Below are positions 53,952 through 62,002 of a stretch of DNA of 64,000 bases, piece by piece. How positions within the stretch are numbered: position 1 is the first letter of the stretch; each line of letters opens with the position of its first letter. The notes beneath the pieces are model-generated. The model was not told the DNA's origin and did not search any database. It saw only the letters and a program-made list of their open reading frames with translations. A program made the translations under genes and the position numbers. The stretch is taken from NCBI GenBank assembly GCA_029237735.1, contig JAQZBU010000027.1, forward strand, positions 6,794-70,793, written 5' to 3'. Origin of the DNA: Ramlibacter sp. Its GTDB lineage: Bacteria; Pseudomonadota; Gammaproteobacteria; Burkholderiales; Burkholderiaceae_C.

Positions 53952-54497
53952 TCAGTGCGAGGGGTACTGGCCGTCGTCACTCACGGCGAGCACGACGTCG
54001 TCGTCGCAATCGAGTAGCACCACGCGTCCATGCGCGGCGGCGGCGTATTTGTTGGCGTTGTTCAGCGACTCCTGCACCACTCTGTACACGGCGAGTTGGG
54101 TTTCGGCTTCGATGTCCACCTCGTCGATGTGCGTCGACATCGCGATGCCCGAGTTCACAGCGAATTCGCGCGCCAGGATTTCCAGTGACGCCTTCAGGCC
54201 GAGGTTGGCGAGGGACGAAGGATGCAGGCCCTCGACGACGCGCCGCGAGAAGGCGATTCCGTTGTTGATCATTTCGCCCAGGTGCGCAAGCCGCTGGTCG
54301 ATCTCGGTGGACGCGCCGCCCACGCGGGATTTGAGACCGGCGACGTCGAGCTTCGCGCAAGTCAGCAGCGCGCCGAGTTCATCATGGAGTTCGCGTGCCA
54401 GTTCGCCCCGCTCTTCTTCGCGGATTTGCTGCAGGTAGGTCGCCAGGCCGGCGAGGCCGGCATCTTCGGCGGGCGAGTGTCTGTGGTGGTTCATCAT
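53952..54497 (-). CDS. HisKA_3-type sensor kinase, C-terminally shortened
   Basis: A 181-residue kinase-like protein. The H-box ELHDELGALLTCAK (H38) and the N-box ESLNNANKYAAA (about residues 143-154) are clear. The protein ends just after the first glycine-box start (VSDDGQYPSH), so the F and second glycine boxes are missing and ATP binding is doubtful. No sensor domain or response regulator is seen. Its start overlaps the stop of the Crp/Fnr gene by 4 bp; it follows that gene in one operon. Confidence 0.8.
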   Translation of the reverse strand: MMNHHRHSPAEDAGLAGLATYLQQIREEERGELARELHDELGALLTCAKLDVAGLKSRVGGASTEIDQRLAHLGEMINNGIAFSRRVVEGLHPSSLANLGLKASLEILAREFAVNSGIAMSTHIDEVDIEAETQLAVYRVVQESLNNANKYAAAAHGRVVLLDCDDDVVLAVSDDGQYPSH

Positions 54498-55318
54498 GAC
54501 GTTACCCTTTCCGACGGGCGGACCATTGATGCCCTGCCCGATCGTGCCATTGTTCGGCCCGACGATTCCGCGGTCTGTACGCTGGGCAACAGATGGAAAC
54601 GGGAACTGGGCGGCAATGGCAGCAGCCGTTCGTACTCTCTTTCCACCACACGGCGGCATTCGCATGCACGCTCTTCCAGGCCCTCGCGGTCGAGCACGAA
54701 GATATGGCCGCGCGAATAGCGCACCACGCCTGCCTTCTGCAGCTTGAATGCTTCTGTTGTGATGCTTTCGCGCCGCACGCCGAGCAGGAGGGCCAGCTGT
54801 TCCTGCGTCATCACCAGTTCGCTGCCGTGCTGGCGCCGCAGGCCCTGCAGCAGGCGCCGGCAAAGGCGTTGCTCCAGCGTGTGATGGCGGCTGCACACGA
54901 CGGTCTGGGCCATTTGCGTGCTCAACGCCATCGTGTAGTGCAGCAGCAATCGCATCACCGCCGGGGAATGCAGGAATTCGTCTTCGATGGTTCGAGCGGC
55001 CACCCGAAGAGCTGCTCCGGCCGTCTGCACCACGGCGCGGGTGATCGTGGGGCCGCCGCTCATGAACAGCGAGATTCCGACGACGCCTTCATTGCCCACG
55101 ACGGCCACTTCGTCAGCTGATCCGTTCTCGCTCAGGCACAAGAGCGAGACCACGGCCGTGGCGGGAAAGTATGCATGGCTGGGCGTCTGGCCCGGCTCGG
55201 ACAAGGCCTGGCCTACGGCCAGCGAAACCGGCTGCAGGTGCGGCAGCCAGCGACGCCATTCGGCGTCCGGCAGTGCCGCCAGCAGGCGGTTGCCGCCGGA
55301 GTCGGGCGCGATGGCCAT
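54494..55318 (-). CDS. Crp/Fnr-family transcriptional regulator
   Basis: A 274-residue regulator: an N-terminal cNMP-like beta-roll (YFPATAVVSLLCLSENGSADEVAVVGNEGVVGISLFM) and a C-terminal winged helix with TQEQLALLLGVRRESITTEAFKLQKAGVVRY. It lacks the Cys set of Fnr. The recognition helix has RRESITTEA, without the Arg of the FNR E-xx-SR or CRP E-xx-GR pattern, so its DNA specificity may differ. A TTGATGCCCGTCAA box lies 58 bp upstream of the ATG. The ATG at 55318 is preferred over a GTG at 55330. Confidence 0.88.
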   Translation of the reverse strand: MAIAPDSGGNRLLAALPDAEWRRWLPHLQPVSLAVGQALSEPGQTPSHAYFPATAVVSLLCLSENGSADEVAVVGNEGVVGISLFMSGGPTITRAVVQTAGAALRVAARTIEDEFLHSPAVMRLLLHYTMALSTQMAQTVVCSRHHTLEQRLCRRLLQGLRRQHGSELVMTQEQLALLLGVRRESITTEAFKLQKAGVVRYSRGHIFVLDREGLEERACECRRVVEREYERLLPLPPSSRFHLLPSVQTAESSGRTMARSGRASMVRPSERVTS

Positions 55319-55375
55319 GTGTTGATCCACTGGTGGTGAATCAATGATTGATAGGCGCAGACAGCGGCGCGCGCC

Positions 55376-55389
55376 TTGATGCCCGTCAA
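55376..55389 (-). promoter_or_regulatory. FNR/ANR-type box upstream of the Crp/Fnr gene (site A)
   Basis: TTGAT-GCCC-GTCAA matches the FNR consensus TTGAT-N4-ATCAA with one change. On the minus strand a TATCAA hexamer (55347-55352) is centred 33 bp downstream of the box centre, as expected for a class II site at -41.5. The transcript would start near 55341. Confidence 0.65.
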
Positions 55390-55446
55390 CGATGTCATCC
55401 GGCTATGTCCGGTAGAGCACACAACGGCATGCGTGACTGATGCGCC

Positions 55447-56973
55447 CTATCGCGCTTCCTCCATCACATGCAACGCCTCGGGCTGTGACATCGCGTAGTC
55501 CAGCGCGTAGGCGAGTTCGCCGGGCGTGGCGGCGTGCAGCGTGAAGAGGGGCTGTCCCCGCTCGACGACCGCGCCAAGCTGTACGTGCAGGTCGATGCCG
55601 GCGCAAGCGGCCTTGGGCGCGCCAGCGAGCTTGGCGATGCGTGCGAGGCGTCGGTTGTCGAACGCGATGATCGTGCCGCTGCGCGGCGCGGTGACGGGCT
55701 GTTGGTGCGCGGCTACCGGCGGCTCGCGCATGCCGCCTTGCGCGTCGCAGATCTCCTGGAACTTGGCCCAGGCGCGGCCGTCGTCCAGCACCGATGCGGC
55801 CAGCGCAGGCCCTCCACCGGCCGGCGCGGCACCGCCAAATTCCAGCAGCTCGGCGGCCAGCGCCAGCGCGCGACGCGCGAGGTCCGCCGGCGAATCGGTT
55901 TCGCGCTTGAGCACCGAGAGCACGTCGCGCGCTTCGAGCGCCGGCCCGATGCCGCGTCCGACCGGCGCCAGGCCATCCGTGCGCATCACGCGCACGTGCA
56001 GCCCCAACGATTCGCCCACTTGTTCCAGGTACTGCGCCAGCTGCGCTGCGTCGTGCGCGCTTCGCACCTTCGCCGTCAGGCCTACCGGCATGTCGATCAA
56101 CACATGCGTCGCGCCTGCGGCCACCTTCTTGGACAGCACCGAGGCGACCAGTTGGCCCGGGCTGTCGAGATCGAGCGGGCGCTCGACGCGGATGAGCACG
56201 TCGTCCGCGGGGCTGAGGCGAACCGCGCCGCCCCAGGCAACGCAGCCGCCGGTGCGCTCCACCACGCGCCGGATCTGCTCGACGTCCAGGTCCACCGGCG
56301 CGAGCGTCTCCATCGTGTCGGCCGTGCCGGCCGGGGAGGTGATCGCGCGCGAGGAAGTCTTGGGCATCAGCAGGCCGCACGCCGCGACGATCGGCACGAG
56401 GATCATGGTGGTGCGGTTGCCGGGCAGGCCGCCCACGCAGTGCTTGTCCATGACGATGCGGTCGCCCCACGCCATGCGTTCGCCGGCGTTGACCATGGAG
56501 CGGGTGAGCGCGACGGTCTCGCGCAGGTCGAGGCCATTGCCCGCGCACGCAGTGATGAAAGCGGCGAGCTGCAGGTCAGAGTAGCGGCCGGAGGCGACGT
56601 CAGCGATCACGGCGTCGAGCGCCGCGGCGTCCAGGCGCTTGCCATAGACCTTCGCGCGGACGTGGCCGAGCGATTCCAGCGGCTTGGGGTGGCGCATGTG
56701 CGCCTCGTCGCCTTCGCCCGGCTGCAAAAGGCGCCACGCGGCTTCGGACAGGCCCGCTTCATCGGGCGACAGGAAGGCGCCGGTCACGACGTTCAGCGTC
56801 GCGACGATGGTGCGGCCATTCAACGCCACTTCCACGCGCGATTGCGCCTCGAAGCCTTCGGAGTGACACACCGGGCAGTCGCGGTGCATGTACAGCACTG
56901 GCTCCTGATAGGTGTCGATGCCCATGCGGCGCAGGCGCAGCCGATTGGGGGTCGGGGTGGAAGTTGCGGGCAT
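55447..56973 (-). CDS. Thymidine phosphorylase family (AMP/R15P-route type) protein
   Basis: A 508-residue protein of the pyrimidine/AMP phosphorylase family. GNGLDLRETVALTRSMVNAGERMAWGDRIVMDKHCVGGLPGNRTTMILVPIVAACG is the core phosphate/substrate site, and a C-terminal biotinyl-like all-beta domain follows. The N-terminal about 90-residue extension occurs in the long AMP-phosphorylase-type group. It could act on thymidine or on AMP in nucleoside-5'-phosphate salvage; the sequence does not decide. It lies in the stress-type island. Confidence 0.85.
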   Translation of the reverse strand: MPATSTPTPNRLRLRRMGIDTYQEPVLYMHRDCPVCHSEGFEAQSRVEVALNGRTIVATLNVVTGAFLSPDEAGLSEAAWRLLQPGEGDEAHMRHPKPLESLGHVRAKVYGKRLDAAALDAVIADVASGRYSDLQLAAFITACAGNGLDLRETVALTRSMVNAGERMAWGDRIVMDKHCVGGLPGNRTTMILVPIVAACGLLMPKTSSRAITSPAGTADTMETLAPVDLDVEQIRRVVERTGGCVAWGGAVRLSPADDVLIRVERPLDLDSPGQLVASVLSKKVAAGATHVLIDMPVGLTAKVRSAHDAAQLAQYLEQVGESLGLHVRVMRTDGLAPVGRGIGPALEARDVLSVLKRETDSPADLARRALALAAELLEFGGAAPAGGGPALAASVLDDGRAWAKFQEICDAQGGMREPPVAAHQQPVTAPRSGTIIAFDNRRLARIAKLAGAPKAACAGIDLHVQLGAVVERGQPLFTLHAATPGELAYALDYAMSQPEALHVMEEAR

Positions 56974-57085
56974 CGCGGGCAGTCTTGCTTTTCACTGTAG
57001 GACGCGAGTCCGGATTTTCATTGATACAGCGCAAGGCGTGCGGCGCCCGGCGTCGCTGCAAATCGTCGCCTCCCAGCGGCTAAGT

Positions 57086-57099
57086 TTGTTCGCCATCAA
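57086..57099 (+). promoter_or_regulatory. FNR-like box with one more mismatch, upstream of the host-attachment gene
   Basis: TTGTT-CGCC-ATCAA, with one mismatch against TTGAT-N4-ATCAA. A CAGAAT hexamer at 57121-57126 is centred 31 bp downstream, which suits a -10. The ATG at 57150 follows. Confidence 0.45.
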
Positions 57100-57149
57100 G
57101 GTGCGATCGGCACGGACGACCAGAATTTGACTGCAACAAGGAGAAACGC

Positions 57150-57599
57150 ATGACCCCGACGAAACCCGACTGGATCGTGATCGCCAACGCCACTCGGGCC
57201 CGCATCCTTGCGCGAGAGCGCGGCGAGCCTATGGCGGTCGTCAAGACATTCAGCCACCCCGAGGGCCGCGGCAAGGTGAGCGATCTGGCGGACGATCGCG
57301 CGGGCCACGGCAGCAGCGACCACAGCTGGGGCGGCTCGGCGTACCCGCCGCGCATTGACGCCAAGCGCAAGGAGCATGAACGCTTCGCCACGGAGCTCGG
57401 TGCCTGGCTGGAACGCGCGGCGGAGCAGGACACGTACCGCTCGCTCGCGCTCCTCGCATCGAATCCGTTCCTGGGCGAGCTCAAGGCCGAGCTGGGACCG
57501 GCCGCGCAGCGGCTGTTGACGGTCACCCACGACGTGGACCTGACGGCCGTCGGGCCCGCCGAACTGGAGAAGCGCATCCTGCGCGAGCTCGCGCGCTGA
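57150..57599 (+). CDS. Host attachment protein family
   Basis: A 149-residue protein of the host-attachment family (Pfam family once named for Agrobacterium attachment). It starts KPDWIVIANATRARILARERG and ends DLTAVGPAELEKRILREL. No signal peptide is present and biochemical function is unknown. It often occurs in stress clusters of Burkholderiales, near BON and CBS proteins, as here. AAGGAG lies about 7 bp before the ATG. Confidence 0.88.
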   Translation: MTPTKPDWIVIANATRARILARERGEPMAVVKTFSHPEGRGKVSDLADDRAGHGSSDHSWGGSAYPPRIDAKRKEHERFATELGAWLERAAEQDTYRSLALLASNPFLGELKAELGPAAQRLLTVTHDVDLTAVGPAELEKRILRELAR

Positions 57600-57614
57600 A
57601 AGCGGCGCGCGCTG

Positions 57615-57628
57615 TTGATCAGCGTCAA
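57615..57628 (+). promoter_or_regulatory. FNR/ANR-type box upstream of the BON gene (site B)
   Basis: TTGAT-CAGC-GTCAA, one change from the FNR consensus. It lies about 96 bp upstream of the BON-gene ATG and 16 bp before a perfect 20-bp palindrome at 57644-57663. No good -10 lies exactly 32 bp away, so promoter geometry is less clear than at site A. Confidence 0.58.
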
Positions 57629-57643
57629 TTTGCACGGGCCGCA

Positions 57644-57663
57644 TCTGTACGCCGGCGTACAGA
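57644..57663. promoter_or_regulatory. Perfect 20-bp palindrome, possible second operator
   Basis: TCTGTACGCC followed by GGCGTACAGA is a perfect inverted repeat without spacer, between site B and the BON gene. It may be an operator or a small hairpin in the leader. Confidence 0.45.
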
Positions 57664-57723
57664 CATCGCCATCGCCATGGCGATGATCGAACTGCCGGAA
57701 CATTCATTCACTGGAGAGCCATC

Positions 57724-58038
57724 ATGCTTGCACGCAATACCCTTACAGCCATCGTCACCGCTATCGCGCTGCTCACCGCAACAGGTTGCGCCGTCACCCG
57801 CGGCCAGGAAACCGTCGGCGCCTACGTCGACGACGCCACGATCACCACGAAGATCAAGGCCCAATTCGCCGAGAGCAAGGCCGTCGCCGCGACCAGCATC
57901 CGCGTTGAAACGCTCAACGGCACCGTCATGCTGTCCGGCTTCGCGAAGAACGCGACCGAGCGGCAGGAAGCCGAAAGGATCGCCCGCAACGTCAACGGTG
58001 TGCGCTCGGTCAAGAACGAAATCGCCGTGCGGCCCTGA
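57724..58038 (+). CDS. BON-domain lipoprotein (OsmY-like)
   Basis: A 104-residue lipoprotein with signal and lipobox (IALLTATGCAV) and a single BON domain, TKIKAQFAESKAVAATSIRVETLNGTVMLSGFAKNATERQEAERIARNVNGVRSVKNEIAV. BON proteins bind membranes or phospholipids and are often osmotic- or redox-stress induced (OsmY, DolP). GGAGAG precedes the ATG. A DUF6600 gene follows after 22 bp and may be co-transcribed. Confidence 0.9.
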   Translation: MLARNTLTAIVTAIALLTATGCAVTRGQETVGAYVDDATITTKIKAQFAESKAVAATSIRVETLNGTVMLSGFAKNATERQEAERIARNVNGVRSVKNEIAVRP

Positions 58039-58060
58039 GCTTCAGCGCCCGCGAGCCGCC

Positions 58061-59992
58061 ATGCAATCGCACATCTTGCGCAGCCGGGCTTTCGCCCTGC
58101 TGATCGCCGCCGCCGCGCTGTTGTTCAGCGGCTGGGCGGCGGCTGACCCGCCTTCGCGGGTGGCACGCCTGGGGTATATCTCCGGCGCGATCAGTTTCTC
58201 GCCGGCGGGCGAAGACGACTGGGTGCGGGCCTCGATTAACCGGCCGCTCACCATCGGCGACCGGCTCTGGGCCGACTCGCGCGGGCGGGCCGAGATCCAG
58301 GTCGGCCCCGGCCTGATCCGCATGGACGCGGACACGGGGCTGTCCATCCTCAACCTGGGCGACCGCATCGTCCAGCTTCAGTTGACGCAAGGCACGATGC
58401 ACGTGCGCGTGCGGCGTCTCGCCGTGGGCGAGATCTTCGAGGTCGATACGCCGAACCTCGCCTTCACTCTGCGCGAACCCGGGGAGTACCGCATCTCGGT
58501 CGACCCGGCCGTCGATGCCACGACGATCTTCCTGCGGCGGGGGCGGGGCGAAGTGTACGGCGACGGCGCCGCGTACGCGATCGACGCAGGGCGGGGGTAC
58601 CGGTTCACCGGAACGGGTCTCGGCCAGTTCCAGCAAATGGGCATGCCGGTGCTCGACGAGTTCGACCGCTGGGCCGGCGAGCGCGACCGCGTGTGGGACA
58701 GCTCGATCTCCGCCCGCTACGTTTCGCAGGACGTGCTGGGCTACGCCGATCTCGACACCCATGGCGCCTGGCGCGTCGACGCGACGTACGGCAACATCTG
58801 GTATCCGAGCCGCGTGTCCACCGGCTGGGCGCCATACCGCGACGGCCACTGGGCCTGGGTCGATCCCTGGGGTTGGACCTGGGTCGATGACGCGCCCTGG
58901 GGTTTCGCGGTGTCGCACTACGGGCGCTGGGCGCATGTGGGCGACCAGTGGGGCTGGGTGCCGGGGCCGCGGCAGGCAACGGCCTGGTATGCGCCCGCGT
59001 TGGTTGTGTTCCTGGGCGGCGACAACTTCCAACTCACGATTTCCAGCGGCAGCGTGGGGGGCATCGGGTGGTTTCCGCTCGGTCCGCGCGAAGTCTACCG
59101 GCCTGCTTATCCGGTCAGCCTCGGCTACTTCCAGAACATCAACCGCAGCAATACGGTCATCAATACCACGGTCATCAACAACTACTACAGCAACACCAAC
59201 GTCACCAACATCGTGTACGCCAACCGGCAGGTGCCGGGCGCCGTGGTGGCGGTGCCGACGGCCGCGTTCGTGCAGTCGCAGCCGGTGTCCGCGGCGGCGG
59301 TGCCCGTGTCGCGCGAAGCGATCCAGGGCCGGCCGGTCGCCGTGGCCCCACCGGTCGCGCCGACCGAAAAGAGCGTGCGTGGCGCGGCCTCCGCCGGCGA
59401 CAAGCCGCCCGCCAAGGTGTTCGAGCGGCCGGTCGTCGCCCGCACGGCCCCGCCGCCGCCGCCCGCCGGCTTCGCCGCGCAGCGGCAGCAGCTGGAAGCC
59501 AAGCCGGGCCGCCCGCTCGACGAGGACGCACGCAAGCAAGTCAAGCGCGAGCCGAGCGCGCCCGCGCCGACGGTGAAGGTGGTGCCGCAAGCGCAACAGG
59601 TGGCACCGACCCAGCGGCCGCGGCTGGCCGCGCCGGAGGCGGCTGCGCCCGCGCCGGCAGCCAGGGCGCGGCAAGCGGAGCCCGCGCCCCAGCCCAGGGC
59701 TCAACCGCAGGAGCGCGAACGTGCGCCCGAGCGCGAGCAAGCTGCACCGGCACCGGCTCGTGTGGCGCCTGCCGAGCGCGCCGCGCAACCCAGGGTGGCT
59801 GCGCCTGCGCCGGCCGCGCGCCAACCCGAGTCGCGGCCGCAAGCCGCGCCCGCGCAGACCGCCAGGCCGGAACCGAAGGCGCAGCCGCGTGAGCGCGAGG
59901 TCAAGCCCGAACCGAAGGCCGAATCGCGTGGCCGGGAGGCGCGGCCTGCCGCGAGCAAGGCCAAGGGCCGGGACGACGACGAACGCAAGTAG
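58061..59992 (+). CDS. DUF6600/FecR-like exported protein with Pro/Ala/Arg/Glu-rich tail
   Basis: A 643-residue exported protein. A signal peptide (ALLIAAAALLFSGWAAA) is followed by a FecR-like beta domain (about residues 35-190), the DUF6600 Trp/Gly-rich repeats (HWAWVDPWGWTWVDDAPWGFAVSHYGRWAH), and a long low-complexity tail of about 240 residues rich in Pro, Ala, Arg and Glu. DUF6600 is common in Burkholderiales; function is unknown. The long antisense frame opposite is not a gene. Confidence 0.85.
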   Translation: MQSHILRSRAFALLIAAAALLFSGWAAADPPSRVARLGYISGAISFSPAGEDDWVRASINRPLTIGDRLWADSRGRAEIQVGPGLIRMDADTGLSILNLGDRIVQLQLTQGTMHVRVRRLAVGEIFEVDTPNLAFTLREPGEYRISVDPAVDATTIFLRRGRGEVYGDGAAYAIDAGRGYRFTGTGLGQFQQMGMPVLDEFDRWAGERDRVWDSSISARYVSQDVLGYADLDTHGAWRVDATYGNIWYPSRVSTGWAPYRDGHWAWVDPWGWTWVDDAPWGFAVSHYGRWAHVGDQWGWVPGPRQATAWYAPALVVFLGGDNFQLTISSGSVGGIGWFPLGPREVYRPAYPVSLGYFQNINRSNTVINTTVINNYYSNTNVTNIVYANRQVPGAVVAVPTAAFVQSQPVSAAAVPVSREAIQGRPVAVAPPVAPTEKSVRGAASAGDKPPAKVFERPVVARTAPPPPPAGFAAQRQQLEAKPGRPLDEDARKQVKREPSAPAPTVKVVPQAQQVAPTQRPRLAAPEAAAPAPAARARQAEPAPQPRAQPQERERAPEREQAAPAPARVAPAERAAQPRVAAPAPAARQPESRPQAAPAQTARPEPKAQPREREVKPEPKAESRGREARPAASKAKGRDDDERK

Positions 59993-59993
59993 A

Positions 59994-61841
59994 TCAGGCG
60001 AGGGCCGCGGCCGGCCTGGGCGCTGGCGCCCATTGCGCGAGCTGCGCAAGGTCGGCCTCGTCCAGCGTTTCGCGCGCCAGCAACCGGTTGCTGCCTTCTT
60101 CCAGCAGCGCTTTGCGGTCCTCCAGCAGCAAGGTGGCATGGTCGAAGGCAGCGCCGACCAACCGCCTCACGGCGTCGTCGATGTCGTGCGCGGTGGTCTC
60201 GGAATACTGCCGCGGCTGTACGGCGAGCGCCTCAGGCACCGGCAGGATGCCGGCGGCACGGTGCTCGTATGCGACGTGGCCCAGCGCGTCGTCCATGCCG
60301 AAGCGCATCACCATACTGCGCGCGATGTCGGTGGCGCGCGCCAGGTCGTCCTCGGCGCCGGTGGACTCCTGCCCGATCAGCAAGGCCTCGGCCGCGCGGC
60401 CGCCCAGCAGCACCGCCATCTTGTCTTCCAGCTCCTTGCGCGTCATCAGGTACCTGTCCTCGGTGGGGCGCTGGATGGTGTAGCCTAGCGCGCCGACGCC
60501 GCGCGGGATGATGGACACCTTGTGCACCTTGTCCATGCCGGGAAGGGCCAGCGCCACCAGCACATGCCCCATCTCGTGCACCGCGATCACGCGGCGCTCG
60601 GTGGGGTTGAGGATGCGGTTGCGCTTTTCCAGGCCCGCGACGATGCGCTCGATGGCCTGCGTAAAGTCATCCAGCGCCACTGCGGCCGCATCGCGCCGCG
60701 TGGCGAGCAGCGCCGCCTCGTTCACCAGGTTGGCGAGGTCCGCGCCCGAAAAACCCGGCGTGAGCGCGGCGACCTGCCCCGGGTCGACGTCCGCCGCGAG
60801 CTTGAGGCGCTTCAGGTGCACATTGAGAATCTGCACGCGGCCGCGGCGGTCGGGCCGGTCCAGCAGCACCTGGCGGTCGAAGCGGCCTGCGCGCAGCAGG
60901 GCAGGATCGAGGATCTCGGGGCGGTTGGTCGCCGCAAGCAGCACCACGCCGGCCGTGGGATCGAAGCCGTCCAGCTCGGCCAGCAACTGGTTGAGCGTCT
61001 GTTCCTTCTCGTCCTGGCCGCCCACGCTGTAGGCGCCGCGGGCGCGGCCCAGCGCGTCGATCTCGTCGATGAAGATGATGGCCGGGGCCCTTTGACGCGC
61101 TTGCTCGAACAGGTCGCGCACACGCGCCGCGCCCACGCCAACGAACATCTCGACGAATTCCGAACCGTTGATGGAAAAAAAAGGCACACCGGCCTGCCCG
61201 GCGACAGCCCGGGCCAGCAGCGTCTTGCCCGTGCCCGGCGGGCCAACCAGCAGGATGCCCTTGGGCATGCGCGCGCCCAGGCGGCTGTGGCCCTTCGGGT
61301 CCTTCAGGAACGCGACGACTTCCTCGAGCTCGGCCTTCGCCTCGTCCACGCCGGCCACGTCATCGAACGTGACCTTCACGCCGGTCTCCACGAATATCTT
61401 CGCCCGGCTTCGGCCCATCGACAGCAGGCCGGCGCCGAAGCCGCCCTTGCCGGCTGCGCCCCGCAAGGCGCCCATCCAGATCGCCACGATCAGCAGGAAC
61501 GGCAGCCAGGAGAGCACCTGGGCCCAGAAACCCGTCTGGATGACGCCCGTGAACTTCACGCCGAGTTCGTTCAGCTCGTGCGCGAACCCGGGCTCGACGC
61601 GGGTGGCGACGAACTGCTTTCGCCCGTCGGGCAGGGCGCTGATGAGATCGCCTTCGACGCGATCGCCGTAGACGCGCAGTTCACTCACGTTCCCGGACTT
61701 GAGCTCGCTCATGAAGTCGCTGTAGTGCATGTAGTGCAGCACGGCGACCGGCGGGATGTATTGCACCCAGGCGACGAACAGCATCAACGCGAGCGCGCCG
61801 AGCGTCACCCAGGTTCCCTTGCGGCCGGTGAGCATTCCCAT
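59994..61841 (-). CDS. ftsH: ATP-dependent zinc metalloprotease FtsH (accessory copy)
   Basis: A 615-residue membrane AAA+ protease. Two N-terminal membrane helices (about residues 11-29 and 107-125) flank a periplasmic loop. Walker A GPPGTGKT is at 200-207, Walker B IIFIDE at 255-260, the second-region-of-homology Arg in [20 protein letters not shown], and the zinc site HEMGH at 422-426. The sequence differs from the typical HEAGH and suggests a second, specialised copy. Site C (61874-61887) lies upstream. Confidence 0.92.
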   Translation of the reverse strand: MGMLTGRKGTWVTLGALALMLFVAWVQYIPPVAVLHYMHYSDFMSELKSGNVSELRVYGDRVEGDLISALPDGRKQFVATRVEPGFAHELNELGVKFTGVIQTGFWAQVLSWLPFLLIVAIWMGALRGAAGKGGFGAGLLSMGRSRAKIFVETGVKVTFDDVAGVDEAKAELEEVVAFLKDPKGHSRLGARMPKGILLVGPPGTGKTLLARAVAGQAGVPFFSINGSEFVEMFVGVGAARVRDLFEQARQRAPAIIFIDEIDALGRARGAYSVGGQDEKEQTLNQLLAELDGFDPTAGVVLLAATNRPEILDPALLRAGRFDRQVLLDRPDRRGRVQILNVHLKRLKLAADVDPGQVAALTPGFSGADLANLVNEAALLATRRDAAAVALDDFTQAIERIVAGLEKRNRILNPTERRVIAVHEMGHVLVALALPGMDKVHKVSIIPRGVGALGYTIQRPTEDRYLMTRKELEDKMAVLLGGRAAEALLIGQESTGAEDDLARATDIARSMVMRFGMDDALGHVAYEHRAAGILPVPEALAVQPRQYSETTAHDIDDAVRRLVGAAFDHATLLLEDRKALLEEGSNRLLARETLDEADLAQLAQWAPAPRPAAALA

Positions 61842-61873
61842 GCTTCATTGTTGGACGCGTACCAGTGCGGCCT

Positions 61874-61887
61874 TTGACGCCGGTCAA
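61874..61887. promoter_or_regulatory. FNR/ANR-type box between ftsH and the HtrA-like gene (site C)
   Basis: TTGAC-GCCG-GTCAA, a perfect palindrome in both half-sites. On the minus strand an AACAAT hexamer (61846-61851) is centred 32 bp from the box centre, which would start an ftsH transcript almost at its ATG (short or leaderless). It could also act on the divergent gene at 62003. Confidence 0.58.
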
Positions 61888-62002
61888 CAACTGGACGGGG
61901 CGGGGCGGCGGCTTGGGGTAGCGCCGGTTCCATGGTGCTTGCGGCAGGTCAAGGCCCCGTCCGCACCGCGCATTACGGTTGAAGCAGACCGGAGAGATTC
62001 AA

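Noticed and set aside
57021-57034. FNR-like sequence TTGAT-ACAG-CGCAA upstream of the phosphorylase gene
   Set aside because: The second half-site matches only three of five positions; too weak to list.
58010-60139. A 709-codon open frame antisense to the DUF6600 gene
   Set aside because: It is the shadow of a Pro/Ala/Arg/Glu-rich high-GC gene: no family match, no ribosome binding site, and it crosses into the ftsH gene. The plus-strand protein has a signal peptide and repeats.
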